Assembly: GCF_035593985.1 (NCBI RefSeq) | Contig: NZ_CP141587.1 | Coordinates: 62,001 to 126,000, forward strand | DNA length: 64,000 bases | Origin: Sphingomonas sp. LY29 | GTDB taxonomy: Bacteria; Pseudomonadota; Alphaproteobacteria; Sphingomonadales; Sphingomonadaceae | Direction: 5' to 3' | Shown here: positions 19,866 to 28,696 of the stretch, in pieces | How the letters are laid out: every line of letters begins with the position of its first letter | How positions within the stretch are numbered: position 1 is the stretch's first letter | Notes under the pieces: model-generated | The model's database searches: none | Seen by the model: only the letters and a program-made list of their open reading frames with translations | What the model was told of the DNA's origin: nothing | Position numbers and translations under genes: made by a program

Positions 19866-21436
19866 GCGCGGTCGGCTGCCTTCAACTTGATCGTAAAGCG
19901 CGCACCCGAAGGCGCGTCGTCGCGGTCCGCCACGTCAATCTCCCCGTCGTGACCCTCAACGATTGCCCGGGCGATCGCAAGGCCGAGGCCACTATGTCTT
20001 CCGAAAGATTCGCTGGCGGGTCGGACCGAGTGGAAACGATTGAAGATCGCCTCGCGCTGCTCGGGCGGCACGCCGGGACCCTCGTCGTCGATCCGGATCA
20101 GGATGTCGTCGCCGACGTGCGTTGCCGCGATCTCGACGAGCCCGCCGGGCGGCGAGAAGCTGATCGCGTTATCGATCAGATTGTCGATCGCGCGGACCAG
20201 TCGATTGGGTTCGGCCATGACGATCGCGCTGGCCTTTCGTGGGCGGGCAAAGGCAAGGCGGACGCTTCCGGTTTCGCGGCGGCCTTCCCATGCCTTGACC
20301 AGCTGACCGATCAGGATGCCGAGGTCGACCGGCTCGAAGCGTGCGCGGGCGAGCTCGGCATCGGTGCGGGCCGCTTCACCGACGTCGCCGATCAAGCGGT
20401 CGAGGCGGACCACATCCTGCCGGATGACGTCGATCAATTGCTTGCGGAGCGCAGGATCGTCGACCCGCTCGAGGCTGTCGACGGCGCTGCGCAGCGACGC
20501 CAGCGGGTTCTTTAGCTCATGCGTCACGTCGGCGGCGAACGCCTCGATATTGTCGATGCGCTGGCGAAGCGACTGGCTCATGTCGCTGACCGAACGGGCG
20601 AGCAGGCCAATCTCGTCGCGCCGCGAGGGAAGGCGGGGCACCTTGACCTCGCGCGCTCGGCCAAGGCGAACGCGGTGCGCCGCGATCGCGATCCTTCGAA
20701 GCGGCCGGACGATCGTGCGGGCGAGGAACAGCGACAGAAGCACCGACAGCGTCGCGACGACACCAAGCGCGAGCGCCAACGAGCGGCGCTGCTTGCGCAC
20801 CGTCCGCGTGAAGGCGCGATCGTTGTCGGTGACAAACAACGTACCTAGCCCCGCCACCGGCGCGGCGGCGGAGAAGACCGGGGTCAATTCCGGAGCCTCT
20901 CGCGTCTCGCTCTGCAGGCGCCCGGTCGCGCGCGATTCGACGACTTCCTCCCAAGCGTCGGCGCGGTCGACCGCCGGTTCTGCAAACTCCTGCTCGCTGT
21001 CTTGCCCGACAACGGCATTGAACCCTCGGTCGATCGCGCGAGCGACATCCTTGGTCCAGCGCTGCGTCGACGGATCGCGAAGCCGGTAGGTCGGGCCGGT
21101 CACGCGCCAGCTGTCGAGCGTCAGGCTGCCGTCGGGCGCGTAAAGGCGGATGCGGCTGTCGTTCCGCCGCGACAATTGGCCCAGCAATTGTTCGCGCGCA
21201 CTGGCGTCGACGGCGGGAAGAGCGGTCGCGGCCATTGCCGCCTCCGCGATCACCTGGCGAAGGCGCTCCTTCTGAAGGCGGTTGCGATAGCTGTCGAGGA
21301 ACAGGATCGCGAGCAGTACCAGCGCGAGCGTTAGGATGTTCACCGCGAGGATGCGGTGCGACAGCGTCCAGCGTCCCGACCAGGTCAGGACTAGGTCGGT
21401 GTCGTCACTCTTCGCCGAAGCGGTAGCCGACGCCAT
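19862..21436 (-). CDS. chvG: ChvG-type sensor histidine kinase
   Basis: This 524-residue membrane kinase is the partner of ChvI. It has a transmembrane segment near residues 20-45 ([19 protein letters not shown]), a periplasmic sensor region, a second membrane segment ([20 protein letters not shown]) and a HAMP domain. The dimerisation/phosphorylation helix has the His in [17 protein letters not shown], and the ATPase has [21 protein letters not shown] and [14 protein letters not shown]. The start at 21436 overlaps chvI by 32 bases. Longer in-frame starts lie still deeper in chvI and are less likely. Confidence 0.92.
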   Translation of the reverse strand: MASATASAKSDDTDLVLTWSGRWTLSHRILAVNILTLALVLLAILFLDSYRNRLQKERLRQVIAEAAMAATALPAVDASAREQLLGQLSRRNDSRIRLYAPDGSLTLDSWRVTGPTYRLRDPSTQRWTKDVARAIDRGFNAVVGQDSEQEFAEPAVDRADAWEEVVESRATGRLQSETREAPELTPVFSAAAPVAGLGTLFVTDNDRAFTRTVRKQRRSLALALGVVATLSVLLSLFLARTIVRPLRRIAIAAHRVRLGRAREVKVPRLPSRRDEIGLLARSVSDMSQSLRQRIDNIEAFAADVTHELKNPLASLRSAVDSLERVDDPALRKQLIDVIRQDVVRLDRLIGDVGEAARTDAELARARFEPVDLGILIGQLVKAWEGRRETGSVRLAFARPRKASAIVMAEPNRLVRAIDNLIDNAISFSPPGGLVEIAATHVGDDILIRIDDEGPGVPPEQREAIFNRFHSVRPASESFGRHSGLGLAIARAIVEGHDGEIDVADRDDAPSGARFTIKLKAADRA

Positions 21437-22127
21437 ACAAGGTCTCGATTGCGTCGAATTCACCGTCGACAGTCCGGAATTTGCGGCGGATCCGCTTGAT
21501 GTGGCTGTCGATCGTTCGGTCGTCGACATAGACGTCGTCCTGATAGGCGACGTCGAGCAGCTGGTTGCGCGACTTCACCACGCCGGGCCGCTGCGCCAGC
21601 GCCTCCAGAATCAGGAACTCGGTGACGGTCAGCGTGACGTCCTTGCCGTCCCAGCGGACCTTGTGCCGCGCCGGGTCCATCACCAGCCGCCCGCGATCGA
21701 GCAGGACCGCTTCCTCGGCCGCTTCGCCCGACGGGACAGTGCCGCGCGCGAGGTCTTGTCGCCGAAGCAGTGCACGGATGCGCGCGATCAGCAGGCGCTG
21801 CGAGAAGGGTTTCGAAATATAGTCGTCGGCGCCCATCGCGAGGCCCAGCGCTTCGTCGAGTTCGTCGTCCTTGCTGGTGAGGAAGATGACCGGCATCGTT
21901 CCCGCGGGACCGCCGAGTTCGCGAACGCGGCGGAGCAATTCCATTCCGTCCATCCGCGGCATCTTGATGTCGAAAACGCCGAGATCGGGCGGATTGTCGC
22001 CGAACGCCTTTAGCGCTGCATCGCCGTCGGTGTAGACCCGAGTCAGGAATCCCTCGGCCTGAAGCGCGATCGACACCGAGGTCAGGATGTTGCGGTCGTC
22101 GTCGACGAGCGCGATCACGTGGCTCAT
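21405..22127 (-). CDS. chvI: ChvI-type response regulator (OmpR family)
   Basis: This 240-residue response regulator has a receiver ([17 protein letters not shown] at the N-terminus, phospho-Asp in [16 protein letters not shown], Lys in [10 protein letters not shown]) and an OmpR-type winged helix (about residues 140-235, with [33 protein letters not shown] and YGVGYRF). ChvGI responds to acid or envelope stress in alphaproteobacteria. The start at 22127 ([11 protein letters not shown]) is the family N-terminus; the open frame extends far upstream without meaning. It is divergent from pckA. Confidence 0.95.
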   Translation of the reverse strand: MSHVIALVDDDRNILTSVSIALQAEGFLTRVYTDGDAALKAFGDNPPDLGVFDIKMPRMDGMELLRRVRELGGPAGTMPVIFLTSKDDELDEALGLAMGADDYISKPFSQRLLIARIRALLRRQDLARGTVPSGEAAEEAVLLDRGRLVMDPARHKVRWDGKDVTLTVTEFLILEALAQRPGVVKSRNQLLDVAYQDDVYVDDRTIDSHIKRIRRKFRTVDGEFDAIETLYGVGYRFGEE

Positions 22128-22230
22128 GTCTGCTCCGTTGCGAGGCTGGCCTTGGATAGCCAGCGGGGCATGACGAAACAAGGGCGGCAAAGCTGCTTTT
22201 GACCGGCCCGTGTCGCTTGCGTATAGGCCC

Positions 22231-22248
22231 TTCGCATACGTATGCGAA
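22231..22248. promoter_or_regulatory. Perfect 18-base palindrome in the chvI/pckA divergent promoter region
   Basis: TTCGCATACGTATGCGAA is a perfect two-fold symmetric sequence, 48 bases before the pckA start and 104 bases before chvI. Such symmetry suits a homodimeric regulator, for example of the LacI family. No regulator gene lies beside it, and its role is inferred from position. Confidence 0.6.
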
Positions 22249-22295
22249 AACGTGCCGTCCTTGAGCGACGCCGTTGAATATCTGGGAGAATCTGC

Positions 22296-23903
22296 GTGAC
22301 CGACCGTACCCCCGGCTTCTTGCTGGACGCACAGGGAATCGAAACCGGGGCGAAGGTCCACTGGAACCTGACGACGGCCCCGCTGGTCGAACAGGCGGTT
22401 TCGCGCGGTGAAGGCCATCTCACCAAGGACGGCGCGCTGCTGGTCGACACCGGCAAGTTCACCGGCCGCAGCGTCAAGGACAAGTTCGTCGTCCGCGACG
22501 CGACGACCGAGGACACCATCAATTGGGGCCCGATCAACCAGGAAATGAGCCCCGAGCATTGGGCGAACCTGAAGGCCGATTTCATGACCGCGCTGAAGGG
22601 TCAGGACGAACTGTTCGTCGCCGACCTCTATGGCGGTAGCCAGCCGGAATATCGCGTCAACGTTCGCGTCATCAACCAGATGGCGTGGCATAATCTGTTC
22701 GTCCGCACGCTGCTGGTCCGCCCGGATGCGAGCGAGCTGGCCGACTATGTGCCCGAATACACGATCATCAACCTGCCGAGCTTCAAGGCCGATCCCGCGC
22801 GCCACGGCTGCCGCAGCGACACGGTGATCGCGGTCAACTTCACCGAGAAGATGATCCTGATCGGCAACACCGAATATTCGGGCGAGATGAAGAAGGGAGT
22901 GTTCGGCCTGCTGAACTTCCTGCTCCCCGCGCAGGGCGTGATGCCGATGCATTGCAGCGCCAACATCGGGGCCGACGGCAAGAGTGCCATCTTCTTCGGC
23001 CTGTCAGGCACCGGCAAGACGACGCTGTCGGCCGACGCCAGCCGCACGCTGATTGGCGACGACGAGCATGGCTGGTCGGACACGGCGGTCTTCAATTTCG
23101 AAGGCGGCTGCTATGCCAAGATGATCAACCTGTCGGCCGAGGGCGAGCCGGAGATTTACGCGACGACCAAGATGTTCGGCACGATCCTCGAGAACGTGGC
23201 GATGGACGAGGAAACCCGCGATCTGGACTTCACCGACGCGAGCAAGACCGAGAATACCCGCGGCGCCTATCCGATCGAATTCATCCCGAACACGAGCGCC
23301 GAGAATCTCGGGCCGCCGCCGTCGACGATCATCTTCCTGACCGCGGACGCGTTCGGCGTGTTGCCGCCGATCTCGCGACTGACCCCGGACCAGGCGATGT
23401 ATCACTTCCTGTCCGGCTACACCGCGAAGGTCGCGGGCACCGAGATCGGCGTGACCGAGCCGACCGCCACCTTCTCGACCTGCTTCGGCGCCGCCTTCAT
23501 GCCGCGTCCGCCAAGCGTCTACGGCAACCTGCTCAAGAAGCGCATCGCCGACGGCGGGGCGCAGTGCTGGCTGGTCAACACCGGCTGGACCGGCGGCAAA
23601 TATGGCGTCGGTAAGCGCATGCCGATCAAGGCGACGCGCGCACTGCTCAACGCGGCGTTGGACGGCAGCCTGAACAAGGCCGAGTTCCGCAAGGATCCGA
23701 ACTTCGGCTTCGAAGTTCCGGTCGCGGTGCCGGGTGTGGATTCGGACATCCTCGACCCGCGTTCGACCTGGGCCGACAAGGCCGAATATGACGCCACCGC
23801 GGCGAAACTGGTCGACCTGTTCGTCGATAATTTCGCCGAATTCGACGCGCATGTCGAAGAGGGCGTTCGCCAGGCCGGCCCGAAGGTCGCCGCGGCGGCT
23901 TAA
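22296..23903 (+). CDS. pckA: Phosphoenolpyruvate carboxykinase (ATP)
   Basis: This 535-residue gluconeogenic enzyme converts oxaloacetate and ATP to phosphoenolpyruvate. The kinase P-loop [13 protein letters not shown] and the metal site [10 protein letters not shown] lie near residues 234-256, and the substrate Arg region is [14 protein letters not shown]. The start is a GTG at 22296 preceded by GGGAGA. It is divergent from chvI, an arrangement conserved in many alphaproteobacteria. A strong hairpin follows its stop. Confidence 0.97.
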   Translation: MTDRTPGFLLDAQGIETGAKVHWNLTTAPLVEQAVSRGEGHLTKDGALLVDTGKFTGRSVKDKFVVRDATTEDTINWGPINQEMSPEHWANLKADFMTALKGQDELFVADLYGGSQPEYRVNVRVINQMAWHNLFVRTLLVRPDASELADYVPEYTIINLPSFKADPARHGCRSDTVIAVNFTEKMILIGNTEYSGEMKKGVFGLLNFLLPAQGVMPMHCSANIGADGKSAIFFGLSGTGKTTLSADASRTLIGDDEHGWSDTAVFNFEGGCYAKMINLSAEGEPEIYATTKMFGTILENVAMDEETRDLDFTDASKTENTRGAYPIEFIPNTSAENLGPPPSTIIFLTADAFGVLPPISRLTPDQAMYHFLSGYTAKVAGTEIGVTEPTATFSTCFGAAFMPRPPSVYGNLLKKRIADGGAQCWLVNTGWTGGKYGVGKRMPIKATRALLNAALDGSLNKAEFRKDPNFGFEVPVAVPGVDSDILDPRSTWADKAEYDATAAKLVDLFVDNFAEFDAHVEEGVRQAGPKVAAAA

Positions 23904-23911
23904 TCGATTGT

Positions 23912-23938
23912 CCGGAGCGCGGCGACGTCGCGCTCCGG
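23912..23938 (+). terminator. Hairpin after pckA
   Basis: A perfect 10-base stem CCGGAGCGCG/CGCGCTCCGG encloses a 7-base loop, eight bases after the pckA stop. There is no long T run, so it may terminate transcription or protect the mRNA end. Confidence 0.6.
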
Positions 23939-23942
23939 AAGT

Positions 23943-24004
23943 CCTTAAGTTCGCAAAGTTCGTGGAGTGAGGCGCTTTTTCGGGCCCGATATGCGAACTT
24001 AAGG
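23943..24004. repeat. 62-base element bounded by a perfect 13-base inverted repeat
   Basis: CCTTAAGTTCGCA (23943-23955) and TGCGAACTTAAGG (23992-24004) are exact reverse complements separated by 36 bases, which include AAGTTCGTGGAGTGAGG. It lies directly after the pckA hairpin. It could be a REP/MITE-like element or a second hairpin; no coding sequence is inside. Confidence 0.6.
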
Positions 24005-24081
24005 ATCGGGCGGCGGTCGGACCCTGTCGGCGACGCTGAAACCGCCGAAGCGTCGCACGAATGCCGACGTGTAGGACAGCG

Positions 24082-24306
24082 TTACTTGTCGTGCCGGTCG
24101 GCGCGGCGATTCCTGATCAGGACAGCGAGAAAGACGAGCGCGGCGAGGCCCATGCCGATGACAATCGGCACCGCAAGGCCGTCGCTGTTACGCTGATAAT
24201 CGCGCCAGAACCCCCACGCGAGCAGCGCGACGAACGACGCCCAGCCCAAGCGGACGACGGTCTTGCGCGTCCGGCTCTGCACGACGTCGGCTTTGCGATA
24301 TCCCAT
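24082..24306 (-). CDS. Small two-helix membrane protein, hypothetical
   Basis: This 74-residue protein has two likely transmembrane segments (VVRLGWASFVALLAWGFW and VPIVIGMGLAALVFLAVLI) flanked by basic ends (RKTVVR, RNRRADRHDK). No family is recognised. No clear Shine-Dalgarno precedes the ATG at 24306. It opens the small accessory patch after pckA. Confidence 0.5.
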   Translation of the reverse strand: MGYRKADVVQSRTRKTVVRLGWASFVALLAWGFWRDYQRNSDGLAVPIVIGMGLAALVFLAVLIRNRRADRHDK

Positions 24307-24416
24307 GGCAGACCGTCACACGGGAACCGACCGGGTGCAATGGCGACGAGTTGGTGTGAGCAATGGGGGAAAGAAGTCTCCAGCCTCGCTAGCCTCCAAC
24401 TTGTCACAATCGGGGG

Positions 24417-24920
24417 ATGGTCATGCTATTGCGTAGTTCTGCGTTCTTGTCGCTTTTGCTTATCTCCACGCCCACGCTTGCTGAAGGCTGGAAGCTTGTT
24501 GGCGCGGGGAATGGCCACGGCGAGACCATGACCTTAGCGATCGATCCGGAGAGGTCGTATATCTTCGAATGCGCGCCAGACGCGGTGGCCATCACTTACA
24601 CCGGCGCCACAGACCTTATCGACATTCGTCGTAAGGGTAAGGTCGGCGACGTGCCGGGTTCTGACATGCCCGACGGCGCGGCGATGATGGCTCTGTATAC
24701 CGGCAAGGGCAACCCGCAATTCCTTCCCGCCTAATACAAGCCCAATCCTGCAAAGGGCTGGGATCTGACACTGCGCATGGCAAAGAATGACAAAGCGCTG
24801 AAGGGGTTGGAAAAGGCGAGCATGCTGTCGCTTTTCACGACGGGATTTACGGCCGCAAACGAAATTGATGAAGACACCCGGGCGCAGTTCTCCGGTTTCC
24901 TTGCGCGCTGCCGGGACTAA
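24417..24920 (+). pseudogene. Secreted hypothetical protein interrupted by one in-frame TAA
   Basis: The frame opens with a signal peptide (LRSSAFLSLLLISTPTLAEG) and runs 105 codons to a TAA at 24732-24734. It then continues in the same frame for 61 sense codons (YKPNPAKGWDLTLRMAKND, later FSGFLARCRD) to a TAA at 24918. The continuation reads as normal protein and contains a Cys that could pair with one before the stop. A single base change would restore a 167-residue protein. No family is recognised. It is either a recent pseudogene or carries a sequencing error. Confidence 0.6.
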
Positions 24921-24954
24921 TCGCGTCTGCATTTGACGGTGCGCTAATGACCGG

Positions 24955-24977
24955 AATGGGTGGAAAACGGACATTCC
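24955..24977 (+). repeat. Intergenic repeat, copy 1
   Basis: This 23-base stretch ending ACGGACATTCC matches copy 2 at 25307-25329 at 21 of 23 positions. The two copies flank the acyl-carrier-like orphan gene at 24994-25299. Confidence 0.55.
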
Positions 24978-24993
24978 TGCTGTAGCAGGACGC

Positions 24994-25299
24994 ATGGCGA
25001 ATCCCGCAATCAGTGACGTTCAACGATCCGTAGTTGACCGCGTTCGCGTATTCTCCGGTTCCAAAATTGCAAACATCTGGGACTGCTATTTGGACCGCGA
25101 TCTTCAAATAGACCCGGATGACTTCGTCGACCTCTGCGAGGATTTAGAACGAACATATCGGATAGATTTGCGGCCTATTTTTGAAGCGGAGCAGCCGGTG
25201 CGCCGATGGTGGTTTTTCTGGACGCATCCGGTCGCCCGGGACATTAGCGTCGGTGAACTGGCAACCCATGTTGAACGGGCCGCCTCCTCAGAAACCTGA
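24994..25299 (+). CDS. DUF1493 / acyl-carrier-like small protein
   Basis: This 101-residue protein has the carrier-like core LDRDLQIDPDDFVDLCEDLERTYRI (about residues 33-57; key feature D-L-x-I-D-x-D-D) and an aromatic segment RRWWFFWTHP. This resembles DUF1493 proteins, which share the carrier fold but lack the phosphopantetheine serine; none is seen here at the expected position. Base composition is lower in GC than the neighbours, and near-identical 23-base repeats flank it, suggesting acquisition. The function is unknown. Confidence 0.65.
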   Translation: MANPAISDVQRSVVDRVRVFSGSKIANIWDCYLDRDLQIDPDDFVDLCEDLERTYRIDLRPIFEAEQPVRRWWFFWTHPVARDISVGELATHVERAASSET

Positions 25300-25329
25300 T
25301 GTCCGCAATGGGTCGAAAGCGGACATTCC
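25299..25329. repeat. Intergenic repeat, copy 2, with internal inverted repeat
   Basis: ATGTCCGC (25299-25306) and GCGGACAT (25319-25326) form an exact 8-base inverted repeat around AATGGGTCGAAA. The 23 bases from 25307 match copy 1 at 24955-24977 with two differences. Copy 1 lacks the full left arm. Confidence 0.55.
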
Positions 25330-25338
25330 GCTTCCCCA

Positions 25339-27174
25339 TCACCCCCGGCTGCTCGCGACGTAATCGGCGACGTTTTTCGCGAGCACGTCCATGGGCACGT
25401 TGCCGCCCTTAACCACCGCGTCGTTGAAGTCGCGGCGGTCGTAGCGGGGGCCTAGCGCGGCCTGTGCGAGGCCGCGTTGGCGGACGATTTCGCTGTGGCC
25501 GACCTTGTAGCCGCAGGCCTGGCCGGCCCAGCTGCAATAGCGGTCGACTTCGCTGGCGACTTCCTCGGGCTTCGAGCCGTTGGTCTCGACGAAGTAACGG
25601 ACGCCCTGCTCGCGGGTCCAGCGCTTGACGTGGAGGCCGGTGTCGACGACGAGGCGGCACGCGCGGAAGGCGAGACTCTGCAGATAGCCGAGGCGGCCGA
25701 CAACGAAGTCGTCATAAACGCCAAGCTCGTCGGCCAATTGCTCGGCATAGAGCGCCCAGCCTTCGGAATAGGCATTGAACGCCAGCATCGCGCGGATGGT
25801 CGGAAGCTGGTTGCTATATTCGCCCTGCCAGACGTGGCCCGGGATTGCCTCGTGATGGGCGAGGTCGGGCAGGTCGTACTTGCGGTGCAGGTCGGTGGTG
25901 CGAAGGTTGATCCAGAACTTGCCGGGGATCGAGCCGTCGATCGAGCCGGCGCCGCCATAGGCGCCGGGCGCGCCGGGCTCTTCCTCCGGAGGAAGGCGGC
26001 GAACCTCGAGGTTGCCGCGCACGAGCGTGCGGAAGCCGCGGGGAAGCTGGGCGCGGATGATGCGTAAGCGTTCCTCAATGAAGGCCATGATCTCGGCGCG
26101 GCCCTTGTCGCCGGGGGCGAACTTGTAGCGCGGGTCGTTCGAAAGCGCGGTCATGCGCGCGCCGACCGAGCCCTTGGTGTAGCCGAGCGAGGCGAGGATC
26201 GGCTCCATCCGGCCATGCAGCTCCTGCACCTGCTCAAGGCCCATGCGGTGGACTTCGTCGGGCGACATGGTGGTGGTGGTCGAGGCACGCAGCGCCCAGG
26301 CGTAATAGGCTTCGCCGCCGGGCCGCGCCCACATGCCGGCGTCGTTGGTGGCGCGGCGGCGCTGGAGCCGCATCTCTGCGATCTGGCGGTCGATCGCGGG
26401 GGCGACCTTGTCGCGGGCGATGGCGCGGGCGTGGCGGGCGTAGTCGCCGGGGAACACCTTGGCGCGGCGCTCGATGCTTTCGACGAGGCCGCCGCCCGCC
26501 CGGGCCGAGGCGGCGCTGGCGGTCATCTGCGGAAGCGCCTTGTCGATCAGGAAGGCGGGCGGGATCAGCCCGCGCGCGGCGGCGGACTGCATTCGGCCAA
26601 GCTCGCCGTCCAGCTGCGCGGCCATGCCTTCGAGGCGGGCGAGATAGGCGTCGGCGTCGGCGGCGTTGCGGACGGGATGGTCGCTGTCGAGGAAACGCGG
26701 CACGTCGAGATAGGCGCCGACGTTCTGGATGACGACGTAGGGCGTGTTGCGCCAGCCCCCGACCGCGACGTCGCCGTAGGGCTGCGCGAAGCCGTCGAGC
26801 GCGGTGCGATAGGCGGAGCGGACGACCTCGACGCTGGTGCGCGTCGAATGAGTGAGGCGGCTGGTGTCGACGGCCAAGGCGCGCGCGAGGTCGCTGCGAA
26901 GGACGGCGGCGATGCGGTCCTGGCCGGCGCGGCTGCGGTCGGAGAGGCGGTAGCGAAGGCCGGCGCGGGGGCCGGTGTCGAGGCCGAGGGTGGTCGCGCT
27001 TTCGGGCATCAGCTGGAGCAAATTCTCGCCGAAGGAATCGAGCAGCGCGGTGACTTCGGGCTCGCTCGACAGGCGGCGCGGGCCGGCAAGCGAGGCGCAG
27101 CCGGGCAGGGTGGCGGCGGCGACGCCCGCGGAAAGGACGCCGAGCGTCTGGCGGCGCGAAAGATCGTGGGTCAA
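25339..27174 (-). CDS. DUF885-family putative metallopeptidase, Tat-exported lipoprotein
   Basis: This 611-residue DUF885 protein has a twin-arginine-type signal (MTHDLSRRQTLGVLSAGVAA) ending in a lipobox-like LPGC at about residue 26, so it is probably an exported lipoprotein. The likely zinc-binding, gluzincin-like motif HHEAIPGHVWQGEY lies near residue 437, with the downstream segment EGWALYAEQLADELG supplying a further Glu. Family members are presumed peptidases; the substrate is unknown. nfeD ends 29 bases upstream on the same strand, so they may share a transcript. Confidence 0.85.
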   Translation of the reverse strand: MTHDLSRRQTLGVLSAGVAAATLPGCASLAGPRRLSSEPEVTALLDSFGENLLQLMPESATTLGLDTGPRAGLRYRLSDRSRAGQDRIAAVLRSDLARALAVDTSRLTHSTRTSVEVVRSAYRTALDGFAQPYGDVAVGGWRNTPYVVIQNVGAYLDVPRFLDSDHPVRNAADADAYLARLEGMAAQLDGELGRMQSAAARGLIPPAFLIDKALPQMTASAASARAGGGLVESIERRAKVFPGDYARHARAIARDKVAPAIDRQIAEMRLQRRRATNDAGMWARPGGEAYYAWALRASTTTTMSPDEVHRMGLEQVQELHGRMEPILASLGYTKGSVGARMTALSNDPRYKFAPGDKGRAEIMAFIEERLRIIRAQLPRGFRTLVRGNLEVRRLPPEEEPGAPGAYGGAGSIDGSIPGKFWINLRTTDLHRKYDLPDLAHHEAIPGHVWQGEYSNQLPTIRAMLAFNAYSEGWALYAEQLADELGVYDDFVVGRLGYLQSLAFRACRLVVDTGLHVKRWTREQGVRYFVETNGSKPEEVASEVDRYCSWAGQACGYKVGHSEIVRQRGLAQAALGPRYDRRDFNDAVVKGGNVPMDVLAKNVADYVASSRG

Positions 27175-27203
27175 CTACACTCTCCCGATACTGTTCGTTG
27201 GGT

Positions 27204-27659
27204 CTATTCGCTGGGAAGCGCGGGCATCGGCTCGACGGTCAGGCAATTGCCGTCGACCCCGGTGATGGTGACTCGCTCGCCCGCTGCGGCAGGGCCGCCG
27301 CGCGCGGTCCATTCGCTGTCGCCGACGCGGACCCGGCCGCCATGCTGGTCGACCGGATCGACGACGATGACCGAGCGGCCAATCAGGCGCTTGCCGGGTT
27401 CGTTGAGGTGGACGTTCTGGTCGGCGGTGTCGGGCTGCGCATAATATCGCTTGCCGATCAGCAGCGCGAGGCCGGTGTAGATCGCGAACAGCACCAGCTG
27501 CGGCGCGGTGCCGAGATCGAACATCAGCGTGAAGGCGCCGGTGGCGATGGCGGCGACGCCGATGAAGAACAGGAAGAAGCCGGGGGCGAGCAGCTCGGCG
27601 ATCAGCAGGACGACGCCCGCGATCGCCCAGATCCAGCCCGCGTCGAGATTGTCGAACAT
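27204..27659 (-). CDS. NfeD-family membrane protein
   Basis: This 151-residue short NfeD has two or three transmembrane segments in its first half (IWAIAGVVLLIAELLAPGFF, FFIGVAAIATGAF, LVLFAIYTGLALLIG). A C-terminal OB-fold domain starts near KRLIGRSVIVVDPVDQHGG. Its ATG overlaps the stop of the SPFH gene (TGATG), the conserved NfeD-stomatin coupling. The pair is thought to act in membrane-domain organisation. Confidence 0.9.
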   Translation of the reverse strand: MFDNLDAGWIWAIAGVVLLIAELLAPGFFLFFIGVAAIATGAFTLMFDLGTAPQLVLFAIYTGLALLIGKRYYAQPDTADQNVHLNEPGKRLIGRSVIVVDPVDQHGGRVRVGDSEWTARGGPAAAGERVTITGVDGNCLTVEPMPALPSE

Positions 27660-28633
27660 CAGCCGTCGTTCCGTTCGATCTTGGGCACCGACGGCGCCTG
27701 TCGGACCTGCGGCGTGGCCGTCGCGTCCTTGCCGAACACTTCGCGCGAAAGTTCACCGATGCCGCCGAGCGTACCCATCAGCTGGGTCGCCTCGACCGGG
27801 AAGAGGATCGTCTTGGCGTTGGGGGAGGTGGCGAACTTGCCGAGCGCTTCGACATACTTTTGTGCGATGAAGTAATTGATGGCCTGGCTCGATCCGCCGG
27901 CGATGGCGTCGCTGACCGACTTAGTTGCATTGGCCTCCGCCTCGGCGGCGCGCTCGCGGGCCTCGGCGTCGCGGAAGGCGGCTTCCTTCTGCCCCTCGGC
28001 CTGAAGGATGCGCGCGGCCTTTTCGCCCTCGGCCCGAAGAATCTCGGACGCGCGCATGCCTTCGGATTCGAGAATGGCGGCGCGCTTCTCGCGCTCGGCC
28101 TTCATCTGGCGGGTCATCGCGTTGACGATGTCGGCGGGTGGGCGAATGTCCTTCAACTCGACGCGGGTGATCTTAACGCCCCAGCTTTCGGTCGCATGAT
28201 CGACCACCGCGAGGAGGCGCGCGTTGATCTCGTCGCGCTTCGACAGCGTTTCGTCGAGGTCCATCGAGCCCATCACGGTGCGCAGGTTGGTGGTCGAAAG
28301 CGCGAGCAGCGAGGGGTAGAGGTCGCTGACTTCATAGGCGGCCTTGGCGGCGTCGAGCACCTGGAAGAACACCACGCCGTCGACCGCGACCATGGCATTG
28401 TCCTTGGTGATGATTTCCTGGCCCGGAATGTCGAGGACCTGCTCCATCATGTTGATCTTGCGGCCGACGCGATAGAAGAAGGGCGGGACGTAGTTGAAGC
28501 CGGGTTCGGCGACGCGGACGAAGCGGCCGAAATGCTCGATCGTGTAGCGATACCCCTGATGCACGATCTTGACGCCCATGATGGCGAACAGCAGCACGAG
28601 GACCACGATGGCGGTCAGGAATGTCTCTAGCAT
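27659..28633 (-). CDS. SPFH/band 7 protein (stomatin/QmcA-like)
   Basis: This 324-residue protein has an N-terminal membrane anchor (FLTAIVVLVLLFAIMGVKIV), the SPFH domain (about residues 25-190, with PGFNYVPPFFYRVGRKIN and KITRVELKDIRPP), and a long Ala/Glu-rich coiled coil (ASEILRAEGEKAARILQAEG). Such proteins form membrane microdomain scaffolds and often modulate proteases. It is directly coupled to nfeD downstream and divergent from the CitE-like gene, with 63 bases between starts. Confidence 0.93.
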   Translation of the reverse strand: MLETFLTAIVVLVLLFAIMGVKIVHQGYRYTIEHFGRFVRVAEPGFNYVPPFFYRVGRKINMMEQVLDIPGQEIITKDNAMVAVDGVVFFQVLDAAKAAYEVSDLYPSLLALSTTNLRTVMGSMDLDETLSKRDEINARLLAVVDHATESWGVKITRVELKDIRPPADIVNAMTRQMKAEREKRAAILESEGMRASEILRAEGEKAARILQAEGQKEAAFRDAEARERAAEAEANATKSVSDAIAGGSSQAINYFIAQKYVEALGKFATSPNAKTILFPVEATQLMGTLGGIGELSREVFGKDATATPQVRQAPSVPKIERNDG

Positions 28634-28696
28634 GATCTCTCCCCAGTTCTGGGAGCATGATGAAACGGCTTTGGCCGCTCGGGAAGGAAAATCGGC

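Noticed and set aside
22128..22952. A long upstream extension of chvI antisense to pckA
   Set aside because: The receiver domain starts at once after the Met at 22127; the extension is the shadow of pckA.
23951..23963. TTCGCAAAGTTCG as another SOS box
   Set aside because: The two GTTC copies here are spaced by five bases, not seven, and no repair gene follows.
24732..24734. The in-frame TAA as a recoded amino acid codon
   Set aside because: Known recoding for selenocysteine and pyrrolysine uses TGA and TAG, and no recoding element is visible; nonsense mutation or base error is simpler.
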